Below the pieces are notes generated by a model. It had not been told where the DNA came from, did no database searches, and saw nothing but the letters and a program-made list of their open reading frames with translations. A stretch of 64,000 bases of DNA from Nitriliruptor sp040882055 (GTDB lineage: Bacteria; Actinomycetota; Nitriliruptoria; Nitriliruptorales; Nitriliruptoraceae): assembly GCA_040882055.1 (NCBI GenBank), contig JBBECA010000080.1, positions 1-64,000 of the forward strand. The letters run 5' to 3'. Positions 25,534 to 34,329 of the stretch are shown one piece after another (within the stretch, counting starts at the first letter, position 1; the number at the start of each line of letters is the position of its first letter). Made by a program: the position numbers and the translations under genes.

Positions 25534-27039
25534 TCAGCTCGGTGCGGGGCCGTACCTCGCCGCCCGGGCGGCGAGCCGGTCACGGTCGGCCTCGAGCTCG
25601 GTCAGGGTGGCCGACAGCTCGGCCCGGAGCGCTGCCGCGGCGGTGGCGGTGTCGAAGGTGGTCGGGCCGGGCACGGTGCGGTCGCAGATGCCGAGCCTGC
25701 GCAGATCCGACGCGGTCGGTGCGAGCTGGCCGGCGACCTCCTCGGCTCGGGTCGGGTCGCGGTGGAGGATGGCAGCGGCCCCCTCGGGGGCGATCACCTC
25801 GAACACCGCGTCGTCCTGCATCAGGAGGCGGTCGGTCGCGGCGATCGCGAGCGCGCCACCCGAGCCGCCCTCACCGGTGACGACGGCGACGGTGGGCGAG
25901 GACACCGACAGCATCGCGACGAACGTCTCGGCGATGGCGGTGGCCAGGCCCGCGCGGTCGGAGGCGGGGGACGGGTCGGCGCCGGGGGTGTCGACGAGGG
26001 CGACGACGGGTGCGCCGTAGCGGTCGGCCAGGCGGAGGGCGCGCTGCAGCTGGCGGTACCCGGCCGCGACGGCCTGCCCCGGGCGACCACCCTCACGGAC
26101 GCCTCGGCGGTCGAACCCGACCACCACGACGGTGCGAGCGCCGAGGCGCGCCACGGCGGTCACGACGGCCGGGTCGTGGGTGCCGGCGCGGTCCCCTCGT
26201 AGCTCGAGGTGCTCGTCGAACACCTCGTGCAGCAGATCGCGCGCCGATGGCCGGTCCGCGCGGCGTGCCCGGCGAACCGCATCCCAGGCATCGTGCTCGA
26301 TGGTCGGCTCGTCGACGTGCTCGGTGCTCGGGAGGGCCCCCGAGCGTGTCGCGGGGTGCAGCAGCCGGACCGCCCGGGTCAGCCACGGCAGCGCGTCACC
26401 CGGCGCAGCGGTGGCATCCACCAACCCGGACGTCAGCGCCACCTCGGCGGTGTGGCTGTCGTCGCCGACCGGATCGCCGGTGAACGCCTCGACGACGCGG
26501 GGCCCCGCGAACCCGATCGTCGCGCCGGCCTCGGCGACCGCGACGTCCGCGAGCGAACCGTACGAGGCGTTGACCCCGCCGGTCGTCGGGTGGGTCAGGT
26601 GTCCGATGACGGGGATGCCCGCCGCACGCAACCGACGCACCCCCTCGGACGCGCGCGACATCTGCACGAGCGACCGCATCCCCTCCTGCATGCGCGCGCC
26701 GCCGGAGGAGGTCACCACCAGCAGGGGCAGCCGACGTTCGAGGGCGACGGCCGCGGCGTGCGCGAAACGGTCACCGTGGGTGGTCCCCATCGATCCACCG
26801 AGGAACCCGAAGATCCCACGCGCGACGACGACCTCGAGCTCGCCGACGGTGGCCGTGCCGACCTCGAGGGATTCGGCATCCGGGTCACCGTCACGCGCCG
26901 CGGCGAGCCGGTCGCGGTACCCCGGGAAGCCGAGCGGGTCGTCGCCGGCCGGGGGCGGTGTCGAGGGCAGCGGGGTCAGCACCACCTGGTCCGGTGGTGT
27001 GGTGGGTGGGGACGTACGGGAGGTGTCCACGCCGGACAT
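25534..27039 (-). CDS. accDA: Fused acetyl-CoA carboxylase carboxyltransferase (beta-alpha)
   Basis: A 501-residue carboxyltransferase with both halves on one chain. The N-terminal beta-type half has GFLGGSMGTTHGDRFAHA, SSGGARMQEGM and the HPTTGGVNASYG segment. The C-terminal alpha-type half has DRRGVREGGRPGQA, LVDTPGADPS and TGEGGSGGALAIA. The cysteine zinc ribbon found at the start of bacterial AccD is missing; the leader is a Pro/Thr-rich stretch of about 30 residues. It transfers CO2 from carboxybiotin to acetyl-CoA or a related acyl-CoA. No biotin carboxylase or carrier gene is nearby, so it must be supplied in trans. M. tuberculosis AccD3 has a similar size and layout. The start codon is uncertain. 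Confidence 0.87.
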   Translation of the reverse strand: MSGVDTSRTSPPTTPPDQVVLTPLPSTPPPAGDDPLGFPGYRDRLAAARDGDPDAESLEVGTATVGELEVVVARGIFGFLGGSMGTTHGDRFAHAAAVALERRLPLLVVTSSGGARMQEGMRSLVQMSRASEGVRRLRAAGIPVIGHLTHPTTGGVNASYGSLADVAVAEAGATIGFAGPRVVEAFTGDPVGDDSHTAEVALTSGLVDATAAPGDALPWLTRAVRLLHPATRSGALPSTEHVDEPTIEHDAWDAVRRARRADRPSARDLLHEVFDEHLELRGDRAGTHDPAVVTAVARLGARTVVVVGFDRRGVREGGRPGQAVAAGYRQLQRALRLADRYGAPVVALVDTPGADPSPASDRAGLATAIAETFVAMLSVSSPTVAVVTGEGGSGGALAIAATDRLLMQDDAVFEVIAPEGAAAILHRDPTRAEEVAGQLAPTASDLRRLGICDRTVPGPTTFDTATAAAALRAELSATLTELEADRDRLAARAARYGPAPS

Positions 27040-27080
27040 CGTAGGCCGAGCCCGAGGGGAGGCCCGCCCCGACGCGCCGT

Positions 27081-27086
27081 TAGGAT
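27081..27086 (+). promoter_or_regulatory. Candidate -10 hexamer TAGGAT
   Basis: TAGGAT fits the actinobacterial -10 well and lies 27 bases before the enoyl-CoA hydratase start, implying a very short leader. Confidence 0.45.
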
Positions 27087-27113
27087 GGGTGGTCACCGAT
27101 CCTGGGAGCAACC

Positions 27114-27896
27114 GTGGGTGAGTTCGTCCGTCTCGAGGTGGACGCGGAGACCCGCGTCGGCACGTTGCGGCTCGAGCGGCCGCCGATGAACGCGCTGTCG
27201 CTGCAGGTCTGGCGCGAGATCGCCGCGGCCGCCGACGAGGCGACCGAGCGCGACGACGTGCGTGCGTTGGTGGTCACCGGGGGACCGAAGGTGTTCGCCG
27301 CGGGCGCGGACATCAAGGAGTTCCCGACCTGGACCGCCGAGGAGGCGCCGCGGATCGGGGCCGTGCTCCAGCGCAGCCTCGACACGCTCGCGCGGGTCCC
27401 GATGGTCACGATCGCGGCGATCAGCGGCTACGCGCTCGGTGGCGGGTGTGAGCTGGCGATGGCCTGCGACTTCCGCTTCGTGGCCCACAACGCCAAGCTC
27501 GGCCAACCGGAGATCCTGCTCGGCATCATCCCCGGTGCGGGCGGCACGCAGCGTCTGCCGCGCCTGGTCGGCCTGTCGAAGGCCAAGGAGCTCATCTTCT
27601 CGGGCCGCATGGTGGACGCCACCGAGGCCCTGGAGATCGGCCTCGCCGACGCCATCCACCCCGTCGACGAGCTGGCGACGGCCGCGCAGGAGGCGGCCGC
27701 CAGGTACGCCGCCGGCCCGTACGCGCTCGGCCTGGCCAAGCGCGCCATCGAGGACGGGACCGAGCAGCCGCTCGATCAGGGCCTGCGGCTCGAGACCGCC
27801 ATGTTCGCGGCCTGCTTCGGGACCGAGGACGCCAGCACGGGCATCGCCAGCTTCATCGAGCACGGACCCGGCAAGGCCACGTTCACCGGCCGCTGA
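27114..27896 (+). CDS. Enoyl-CoA hydratase/isomerase family protein
   Basis: A 260-residue crotonase. The oxyanion-hole segments are AAGADIKEFPTW and YALGGGCELAMACDFRF, and the second catalytic glutamate lies in GQPEILLGIIPGAGGTQRL, so both active-site acids expected for a hydratase are present. It adds water to 2-enoyl-CoA in beta-oxidation or phenylacetate-type pathways. The start is GTG 27114. It diverges from accDA and is followed 60 bases later by a methyltransferase gene. Confidence 0.9.
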   Translation: MGEFVRLEVDAETRVGTLRLERPPMNALSLQVWREIAAAADEATERDDVRALVVTGGPKVFAAGADIKEFPTWTAEEAPRIGAVLQRSLDTLARVPMVTIAAISGYALGGGCELAMACDFRFVAHNAKLGQPEILLGIIPGAGGTQRLPRLVGLSKAKELIFSGRMVDATEALEIGLADAIHPVDELATAAQEAAARYAAGPYALGLAKRAIEDGTEQPLDQGLRLETAMFAACFGTEDASTGIASFIEHGPGKATFTGR

Positions 27897-27956
27897 GTCA
27901 CACGACCCGAGTCGACGCCGCGCTCCCGCCGCGTCGCGCCACGCGAGGAGACATCG

Positions 27957-28916
27957 ATGTCCGCCGAAGCCCTCCCGGAGGAGCTGACCTACGCCGACAC
28001 CGCGGCGATGGACCTCAAGCAGAAGCAGGCGGCCTACCACGACTGGGAGGCGCAGAGCTACGAGGAGAAGTTCTCGATCTCCTACGACGAGCGCTGCATC
28101 GAGTACGCCGTCGATCGGCTACGCAAGGTCGTGCCCGAGGGGGCGAGCTTCGGTCGCGTCCTCGAGGTCGGCGCCGGGACCGGGTTCTTCACCATCAACC
28201 TCGCGCTCGGCGGGGCCCTCGAGGGGGCGAGCCTCGAGGCCACCGACATCTCGCAGGGCATGCTGGACGTCTGCGAACGCAACGGCCGCGACCACGGCCT
28301 CGAGATCACCACCACGCAGGGGGATGCCGAGGCGTTGCCCTACGAGGACGACACCTTCGATCTGGTGATCGGCCACGCCTTCATCCACCACCTGCCCGTC
28401 CCCGGGAAGGCCATCCAGGAGATGTACCGCGTGCTCGCCCCCGGGGGCACGCTGGTGATCGCCGGCGAGCCGACGCACTACGGCGACCGGATCTCGCACC
28501 TGGTCAAGCACAACACCTGGCGGGCGTTCATGCAGGTCACCAAGCTCCCCGGGCTCCGAGGTTGGCGCAAGCCCACGTCCGGCTCGCAGGCGGCCGACCG
28601 GGACGCGGTCCTCGCGGCGCTCGAGGACGAGGTCGACCTGCACACCTTCCGGCCCGCGGACGTCGAGCACATGGCGCACCTCGCCGGCTTCGGCGACGTG
28701 CGTGTGGTCACCGAGGAACTGACCGCCAACTGGTTCGGCTGGTCGGTGCGCACCATCGAGGCGTCGGTGCGGCCCGGGTTGCTCGGCACGCGGTGGGCCT
28801 TCTTCGCCTTCGACAACTACAAGCGCTTCACCGCGCTCGACGAGAAGGTGCTGCGCCGGGTCGTGCCCCGTGGGCTGTTCTACAACCTCATCCTGCACGC
28901 CCGGAAGCCCGCGTGA
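27957..28916 (+). CDS. Class I SAM-dependent methyltransferase
   Basis: A 319-residue methyltransferase. SAM-binding motif I is VLEVGAGTGFFTINLAL, motif II region is EATDISQGML, and AEALPYEDDTFDLVIGHAFIHH is the typical post-motif. The N-terminal helix (AMDLKQKQAAYHDWEAQSYE) is a cap seen in small-molecule or lipid methyltransferases. Residues 230-319 form a second domain ending YNLILHARKP. Substrate unknown. The stop overlaps the start of the hexapeptide transferase, so the pair probably works together on one molecule. Confidence 0.85.
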   Translation: MSAEALPEELTYADTAAMDLKQKQAAYHDWEAQSYEEKFSISYDERCIEYAVDRLRKVVPEGASFGRVLEVGAGTGFFTINLALGGALEGASLEATDISQGMLDVCERNGRDHGLEITTTQGDAEALPYEDDTFDLVIGHAFIHHLPVPGKAIQEMYRVLAPGGTLVIAGEPTHYGDRISHLVKHNTWRAFMQVTKLPGLRGWRKPTSGSQAADRDAVLAALEDEVDLHTFRPADVEHMAHLAGFGDVRVVTEELTANWFGWSVRTIEASVRPGLLGTRWAFFAFDNYKRFTALDEKVLRRVVPRGLFYNLILHARKPA

Positions 28917-29917
28917 GCGATCCGGCGGCGGACGGCGACGACCGCGTCATCGGCACGCGGCGTGTGCCGGAGGTCGCCGAGGTCGTCACCGACGAGGGCT
29001 CCCGGCCCGCCGTCGCCGACCGTGAGCTGGTCGAGGGCGACCCGCTCGCGGACGTGGACGTCGACGACGCTGGCGCGGTCGAGGACGCGGCGCGGGCGGC
29101 GCTCGCGCAGCACGCCGAGCTCGCCGTCGCCACCGAGATCGCCCGCGAGGGGATGGCTCGGGCGTCCGCGTTCGGTGATGACGCGTTGGCCGCCGTCGGG
29201 GTCCCCGCGCACCTGCGCCGCCCACCGATGCGTCGGCGGTACCCCCGGTGGGGGTGGCGAGGTGCCGCACGCTTCGCGGTCGAGCGTCGGATGTACACCC
29301 CGCAGTTCCTCCGGCTCTACCAGCGCTACGCGTGGCACGTGGCACGTGCGCGAGCCAGCGGGCACCACGTCGAGTTCCAGGGGCTGACCTTCACCGGCAA
29401 GCGCGTGGAGTTCCACGCCCGCCCCGCCCACGGTCGGCTCATCGTCGGGCCCTGGTGCTGGATCGGCAACGACAACAAGCTGCGGGCCCACGAGGGACAG
29501 CTCACGGTCGGGGCGAAGGTCGTGATGGGCCGCGACAACGTGGTCAACACCTACCTCGACATCGAGCTCGGTGGCGCCTCGATCCTGGCCGACTGGATCT
29601 ACATCTGCGACTTCGACCACCGCTACCAGCGGCTCGACGTCCCCATCAAGGACCAGGGCATCGTCAAGTCCCCGGTGCGGATCGGCAGCGACGTCTGGAT
29701 CGGCGAGAAGGCCACGGTGCTGCGCGGCGTCGACGTGGGTGCCGGGTCGGTCATCGCCTCGCACTGCCTGGTCAACGCCGACATCCCGCCGTTCTCCATC
29801 GCCGTGGGTGTCCCCGTGCGGGTGGTCAAGTCCCGTCTGCCCGCGGGTCTGGACCCGGAGGAGGCCCTCGGTCTGGTGCAACGCGGTCTGCCGATCCCCG
29901 GGGATCCGATCGGCTGA
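28913..29917 (+). CDS. Left-handed beta-helix acyltransferase
   Basis: A 334-residue protein. The C-terminal 190 residues are a hexapeptide-repeat left-handed beta-helix: repeats such as VGAKVVMG, IGSDVWIGEKATVLRGV and VGAGSVIASHCLVN, ending in the family phrase IAVGVPVRVVKSR. The N-terminal 120 residues are acidic then helical and basic and match no family I know. Such enzymes usually transfer acetyl groups onto sugars or amines. GTG 28913 is coupled to the methyltransferase stop. The pair may modify a glycolipid or cell-wall sugar. Confidence 0.82.
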   Translation: MSDPAADGDDRVIGTRRVPEVAEVVTDEGSRPAVADRELVEGDPLADVDVDDAGAVEDAARAALAQHAELAVATEIAREGMARASAFGDDALAAVGVPAHLRRPPMRRRYPRWGWRGAARFAVERRMYTPQFLRLYQRYAWHVARARASGHHVEFQGLTFTGKRVEFHARPAHGRLIVGPWCWIGNDNKLRAHEGQLTVGAKVVMGRDNVVNTYLDIELGGASILADWIYICDFDHRYQRLDVPIKDQGIVKSPVRIGSDVWIGEKATVLRGVDVGAGSVIASHCLVNADIPPFSIAVGVPVRVVKSRLPAGLDPEEALGLVQRGLPIPGDPIG

Positions 29918-30024
29918 CGGACCGATCGGGAGGTCGGGGCCGGGTGACGGGGGTCGGCGGCGAGCGGACGGTCGTCCGCCCCCCACCCTGAGGTTCCGAC
30001 CGTTTTCGACCCGAAGGTCACCCG

Positions 30025-30432
30025 ATGAAGCTCTGGCACCTGCCCCTCCGACTCGCCGCCGGCGCGTTCATCCTCAACTCCGGTGCCGACAAGCGCGACG
30101 CGCCACCGGAAGCCGCGGCCGGCATGCACGGCATGGCGGCGACCGCCTACCCGCAGCTCGAGGACCAGGATCCCGTCCGTTTCGTCGATCGCCTGTCCAA
30201 GGCCGAGATGGCGCTCGGAGGCGCGCTGCTCACGCCGTTCGTGCCGACGAGACTCGTCGCCGCGCCGCTCACCGGCTTCGCCGCCGGGCTGATCGGGCTG
30301 TACCTGCGCGTGCCCGGGATGACGAAGCCCGACTCGATCAAGCCGACCCAGGACGGCACCGCGATCGCCAAGGACGTGTGGCTGCTCGGCATCGGCCTCG
30401 CGTTCCTCGCCGACCTCGTCACCAGCGACTGA
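30025..30432 (+). CDS. DoxX-like small membrane protein
   Basis: A 135-residue protein with hydrophobic stretches near residues 6-19, 63-93 (GGALLTPFVPTRLVAAPL and AAGLIGLYL) and 115-132, resembling DoxX/SURF4-type quinone-related membrane proteins. It begins LWHLPLRLAAGAFILNSG, a typical DoxX opening. The function of this group is poorly known; some members are redox-stress related. The start is ATG with modest upstream purines. It converges with the CtaG gene across a GC-rich hairpin. Confidence 0.72.
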   Translation: MKLWHLPLRLAAGAFILNSGADKRDAPPEAAAGMHGMAATAYPQLEDQDPVRFVDRLSKAEMALGGALLTPFVPTRLVAAPLTGFAAGLIGLYLRVPGMTKPDSIKPTQDGTAIAKDVWLLGIGLAFLADLVTSD

Positions 30433-30453
30433 GCATCCCAAGGGGTGGTCGAC

Positions 30454-30472
30454 CCGCGGCCCGCTGCCGCGG
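30454..30472. terminator. Short GC hairpin between convergent genes
   Basis: CCGCGG at 30454-30459 and 30467-30472 form a 6-bp stem with a 7-base loop, between the DoxX-like stop and the ctaG stop. It could terminate either strand. Weak by length. Confidence 0.35.
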
Positions 30473-30473
30473 A

Positions 30474-31352
30474 TCAACGTTCCTCGTCCGATGATGCCGC
30501 TGCGCGGGCTTCGGCGAGCCGGACGACGTCCGCGGCGCGCCGCACCACCTCGTCGGCCTCGTGCTGGTCCCGGCCCCAGCGCAGGAACAGCCCCGCGATG
30601 ATGCCCCACAGCACGAACCCGCCGATGACGTTCATCACGATGCCCGCCGCCTGCTGGTCGGCGATGGCGTCGAACCCGAGCCACAGCGGCGGTGCGAGCT
30701 CGTACAGGCCGTAGAGCGGCAGCGGCGAGAAGGTCAGGAACGCGGCCGGGACGAACATCAGGACCGACGAGGCGAACAGGTAGAACGCCCGGATCGGTTC
30801 CTGGATCGCGTTCCGTGCCTCCTCGCGGCGGATCGCCGGCCACCACCACACGAGCGCGGCCGACAGGTGCAGCACGTCGATCCCGAAGGAGCCGAGCTGG
30901 GTGGTCTTCAGCGCGTCGACGACCAGCGGTAGGTGGGTACCGAACAGCACGGTGTTGAAGATCAGCAGCGCGACGGGCCACCGGGTGATCAGGGAGACCA
31001 CGTGTTCGCGGCGTGACCCGAACGGCAGCCAGCGGTCGATGAGCCACGTCGGCAACCCCGCGAGCAGCAGCGGCGCCACCACGAAGGTGTAGACCACGTA
31101 CCGCGCGACCCCGACCGTGGCGAGGTACCCGGCGCCGAGCTGCCCGATGGGCCACTCCGAGACCGCGAACAGGGCCAGCACGCCGAAGCACCAGCGTCGG
31201 AACAGGACGCGGTCGAGCGGCTGTCCCGCGCGGCGGTGAGCGGCGACGTAGCTGGCGATGAACGCCGCAGCAACCAGCCACACGCCGATGAACGGGGTGT
31301 AGCGCCACGTCCAGACCTGGCCGGTGCCCGAGCACCAGAAGGCGACGTTCAC
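30474..31352 (-). CDS. ctaG: Cytochrome c oxidase assembly protein CtaG (caa3 type)
   Basis: A 292-residue polytopic protein with about seven membrane helices and conserved histidines and tryptophans (FWCSGTGQVWTWRYTPFIGV, FGTHLPLVVDALKTT, HLSAALVWWWPAI). It matches the Bacillus-type caa3_CtaG family, which assists copper insertion or assembly of cytochrome oxidase. GTG 31352 follows GAGGAG and overlaps the Sco stop. It is the last gene of a set that also encodes Sco and PCuAC copper carriers. The Arg-rich upstream frame is not part of the protein. Confidence 0.87.
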   Translation of the reverse strand: MNVAFWCSGTGQVWTWRYTPFIGVWLVAAAFIASYVAAHRRAGQPLDRVLFRRWCFGVLALFAVSEWPIGQLGAGYLATVGVARYVVYTFVVAPLLLAGLPTWLIDRWLPFGSRREHVVSLITRWPVALLIFNTVLFGTHLPLVVDALKTTQLGSFGIDVLHLSAALVWWWPAIRREEARNAIQEPIRAFYLFASSVLMFVPAAFLTFSPLPLYGLYELAPPLWLGFDAIADQQAAGIVMNVIGGFVLWGIIAGLFLRWGRDQHEADEVVRRAADVVRLAEARAAASSDEER

Positions 31353-32122
31353 GGCAGCTCCTCGCCCTGGCCGTGGCTGCCGGTCAAGCCCGTGCCTGCG
31401 CGATCGGCGTCGACCGGTGGGGGGAGGTCCTCGTCCGCGCGATCGGCCACCCCGTCGGCGGTCCACTCCTCGACGATCCGGGGCAGGTCCTCCACCCAGT
31501 CGGCACGCCGGGCGCCGAAGGGCCACATGCGGCGGGCGACGCCGTCGCTGTCGAAACCGATGACCTGCGCGGGGTGGCCGATGAGCTCACCCTCGCCGCG
31601 CGGGTCGGCGCCCTCGACCACGGGACCCGGCAGGTCGAGCTGGGCGAGCGCGTCCTCGACGACCGCGACGTCGCCACGGAGCCCGACGAAGCTGCGGTCG
31701 AACGCGGTCGTGAACTCGCGGATGCGCTCGGCGGTGTCCCGTTCGGGATCGACGGAGACGAACACCACCTGCACCCGGTCGGTCGAGACCCCGATCTTCT
31801 CCATCGCCGACGCGATCGTGCGCAGGTGGATGGGGCAGATGTCCGGGCAGGAGGTGTAACCGAAGAACAGCAGCACGGGGGACCCGGCGAGATCCTCGTC
31901 GAGCTCGACCGTCCGGCCGTCGGTACCGGTCAGGGTGACGTCGGGCAGCGTCCGCGGCGGGTCGACTTCGAGGGGGATGCCGCGCCAGCCGTCGGCGCCG
32001 ACACCGAGGTTCGAGGCGGTGAAGGAGGTCGCGCTCGACGGCTCGCACGCCGAGGCGAACAGCGCCAGGGCCGCGAGCAGCAGCAGCGGGGAACGGTGGG
32101 GGCGCAACACGCGGCGGGTCAC
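31349..32122 (-). CDS. Sco1/SenC copper chaperone lipoprotein
   Basis: A 257-residue thioredoxin-fold lipoprotein. The signal LLLLAALALFASAC carries the lipobox; FFGYTSCPDICPIHL contains the copper-binding CxxxC, and the third ligand His lies in LIGHPAQVIGF. Sco proteins load copper into the CuA centre of cytochrome oxidase subunit II outside the membrane. A 40-residue tail rich in Asp/Pro extends beyond the fold. The start is GTG. It is coupled to ctaG and preceded by PCuAC. Confidence 0.9.
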   Translation of the reverse strand: MTRRVLRPHRSPLLLLAALALFASACEPSSATSFTASNLGVGADGWRGIPLEVDPPRTLPDVTLTGTDGRTVELDEDLAGSPVLLFFGYTSCPDICPIHLRTIASAMEKIGVSTDRVQVVFVSVDPERDTAERIREFTTAFDRSFVGLRGDVAVVEDALAQLDLPGPVVEGADPRGEGELIGHPAQVIGFDSDGVARRMWPFGARRADWVEDLPRIVEEWTADGVADRADEDLPPPVDADRAGTGLTGSHGQGEELP

Positions 32123-32177
32123 CTCGGGTCGGCGGATCGAGCGCGGAGCACCACCGCTGGCGGTGGCGACGGAGTCC

Positions 32178-32666
32178 TCAGTCGGCCTCGGCCTCGCGTG
32201 CGTCGGCAGCGTCCTCGGCGAGGTCGAGCAGGTCGACGACCTCGGCCTCGACCGTCAGATCGTCGGCGCGGTCGAACTCGAGGACGAGCCGCAAGGTACC
32301 CCCCTCGCGGACGGTCTCGTCCGGCACGACCAGCATCAGGTGGAGCTCACCCGGTCGGAACGTCAGACGCTCGCCGGCCGGGATCGGGACCTCCTCGAGG
32401 ACCTCCATCGTGGCCGTGCCATCGCCCACCTCGGTGCGGTGGATCTCGGTATCGAGCGCCGCGTCCGTCGAGGCGCCGACCAGCACGGCGTCGCCGTCGC
32501 CCACGTTGGCGACGGTGACCGCGACCTGTGACGACCCGGCCACCGGAGCAGCGACCTGTGCCGTGCCAACGAGCTCGATCTCGGGCTCGCCGCCCGGGCC
32601 GCAGCCGACCAGCACCGCGCCGAGGACGAGGGCGATGGGCGCACGGAGCAGCGAGGGGCGGGTCAC
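32178..32666 (-). CDS. PCuAC-type copper chaperone lipoprotein
   Basis: A 162-residue protein with signal ALVLGAVLVGC and the PCuAC copper motif: His in TEIHRTEVGDG, Met in TATMEVLEE, and HxM in GELHLML, i.e. H(x)nM(x)nHxM. PCuAC proteins hand Cu(I) to Sco or directly to the oxidase. The C-terminal 20 residues are acidic. It starts only three bases after the stop of the AAE-type transporter and so should be co-transcribed with it. It supports aerobic respiration with a copper oxidase. Confidence 0.87.
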   Translation of the reverse strand: MTRPSLLRAPIALVLGAVLVGCGPGGEPEIELVGTAQVAAPVAGSSQVAVTVANVGDGDAVLVGASTDAALDTEIHRTEVGDGTATMEVLEEVPIPAGERLTFRPGELHLMLVVPDETVREGGTLRLVLEFDRADDLTVEAEVVDLLDLAEDAADAREAEAD

Positions 32667-32668
32667 CC

Positions 32669-34243
32669 CTAGAGGGTAGCTAGCACCTGTGCGACGACGA
32701 TCTTGGTGAGGAACGCGGGCGGGAACAGCAGCGCGTAGGTCAACGCCACCCGGTCGTCGCCACCGGTGCGGTCGAGCGCCGAGGCGAGCACGGCGGGCTG
32801 GCCCTGTGCGCCGGCGAGCATCCCGGCCGTGCGGGGACCACCGGCTCCGAGCAAGCGCGCCGCGGCCAGCACGCCGATCGCCCCGATGCTCGTCAGCACG
32901 GCGCCGAGCCCGAGCAGGAGCAGCCCGCGCGTCGAGGTGATCGCCGCCGCCAGGTCCTGGCCAGCACCGAGACCGATGACGGCGAGGAACAGCAGCGCGC
33001 CGAGCTGACGCAGGGTCTGGTTCGTCGCGTAAGGCAGCTGCCAGACGACCGGACCCGAGCGTCCGAGCCGTCCGAGCACCAGTCCGACGACCAGCGGACC
33101 GGCCGCGGCGCCGAGCACGAGGGAGCGGCCGGGGAGCGGGATGGTGATGAGCCCGACGAGCAGCCCGAGCAGCAGTCCGAGCGAGAACCCGACCGGGTCG
33201 GCGACCACGACCGCGCGTTCGGAGTCCCCGAGCTCGGCGAGCACCTCGGGCATCCGGTCCCGGGGCGCGATCACCCGGATGCGGTCGCCGAGCTCGACCA
33301 CGAGGTCGTCGTGGGCGATGACGTCGACGTCGCCGCGGCGGACGAAGCCCGCGGTCGCTCCGAACCGCTCCAGTTCGAGCTCGCTGATCCGGGAGCCCGC
33401 GTGTTCGGGGTTGGACAGCACGACCCGGCGGAAGTCGAGCTGGCGCCGGTCGAGCACCAGATCCTCGTCGGTGGCGACTCCGACGTGGTCACGGAAGGCT
33501 GCCAACGAGCTCGGCGTGCCGATGACCGTGACGAGGTCGCCCGGTTCGAACCGCTCCTCCGGGAGCGGGGTGTGTTCGAGGCCGTCGCGCCGCACACGCG
33601 AGAAGACGAGCGTGCTGCCACCGAACTGCGTCAGCTCGGCCACCGACGGGAGGCCAGCGCGGGCGATGACGATCGTGGTGTAGGTCGGCGCTCCGTCGGT
33701 CGCCGCATCCTCGGCCGCAGGCCGGCGTTCGGCGCGCCGTAGCGCGATCCCGACCGCGAGCAGCATCCCGATGACCCCGAACGGGTAGCTGAGCGAGTAC
33801 CCGACCGCGGGGGAGGGGTCCCCGACCACGTCGACGACCGCCGCCAGCCCCGAGGTGTTGGTCCCCGCACCGGCGTAGGTCCCCGCGACGTCCGCCGGCG
33901 AGAGCCCGAGCGCAGCACCGAGGCCCCACGCGACGAGCGCCACCACCACGTAGGTCGCCACCGTCGCAGCGATGGCCGGAGCGCCGCGCCGAAGTCCGCC
34001 GAAGAAGGTCGGCCCGCCCGCGAGCCCCACGGTGTAGACGAACAGCGCCAGACCGAGCGTGCCGATCAGCGGCGGCACGGCGGCCGAGACGGGCGGAGCG
34101 GCAGCGGAGATGGCGAGTCCCGCGAAGAGGGCACCCGCGGGCCCGATCGCGGTCCCCGCGATCCGCACCGACCCGAGCACGGTCCCGACCGCGAGCACGA
34201 GGAAGATGGCGAGCAGCGGCTGCTCCCCCAGCATCTCCGTCAC
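32669..34243 (-). CDS. AAE-family (AspT/YidE-like) transporter with RCK_C domains
   Basis: A 524-residue membrane protein with the duplicated AspT-AlsT/YidE layout: about five helices, a cytoplasmic segment with two TrkA-C-like units (ELTQFGGSTLVFSRV with GDLVTVIGTPSS; then GDRIRVIAPRDRM), and about five more helices. The two halves carry matching signatures, AGAGTNTSGLAAVVD and AGAQGQPAVLASAL. AspT exchanges aspartate for alanine, while many relatives have unknown substrates. It heads the copper-chaperone operon, which makes a metal- or amino-acid-related role possible but unproven. The start is GTG or the ATG three codons later. Confidence 0.82.
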   Translation of the reverse strand: MTEMLGEQPLLAIFLVLAVGTVLGSVRIAGTAIGPAGALFAGLAISAAAPPVSAAVPPLIGTLGLALFVYTVGLAGGPTFFGGLRRGAPAIAATVATYVVVALVAWGLGAALGLSPADVAGTYAGAGTNTSGLAAVVDVVGDPSPAVGYSLSYPFGVIGMLLAVGIALRRAERRPAAEDAATDGAPTYTTIVIARAGLPSVAELTQFGGSTLVFSRVRRDGLEHTPLPEERFEPGDLVTVIGTPSSLAAFRDHVGVATDEDLVLDRRQLDFRRVVLSNPEHAGSRISELELERFGATAGFVRRGDVDVIAHDDLVVELGDRIRVIAPRDRMPEVLAELGDSERAVVVADPVGFSLGLLLGLLVGLITIPLPGRSLVLGAAAGPLVVGLVLGRLGRSGPVVWQLPYATNQTLRQLGALLFLAVIGLGAGQDLAAAITSTRGLLLLGLGAVLTSIGAIGVLAAARLLGAGGPRTAGMLAGAQGQPAVLASALDRTGGDDRVALTYALLFPPAFLTKIVVAQVLATL

Positions 34244-34283
34244 CCGGTCACCCCTCGCCGCGATGCGGTCCCCGATGTCGACG

Positions 34284-34289
34284 AGGCTA
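34284..34289 (-). promoter_or_regulatory. Candidate -10 hexamer TAGCCT
   Basis: On the minus strand TAGCCT lies 40 bases before the AAE-transporter start and probably drives the copper-chaperone operon. Confidence 0.4.
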
Positions 34290-34329
34290 CGGTGTTCGAC
34301 CAGCGCGGACCCACGGGGGAGGCACGGCA

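Noticed and set aside
29964..29979. Short inverted repeat after the hexapeptide transferase
   Set aside because: GCGGACG/CGTCCGC with almost no loop; likely chance in a GC-rich stretch, so not called as terminator.
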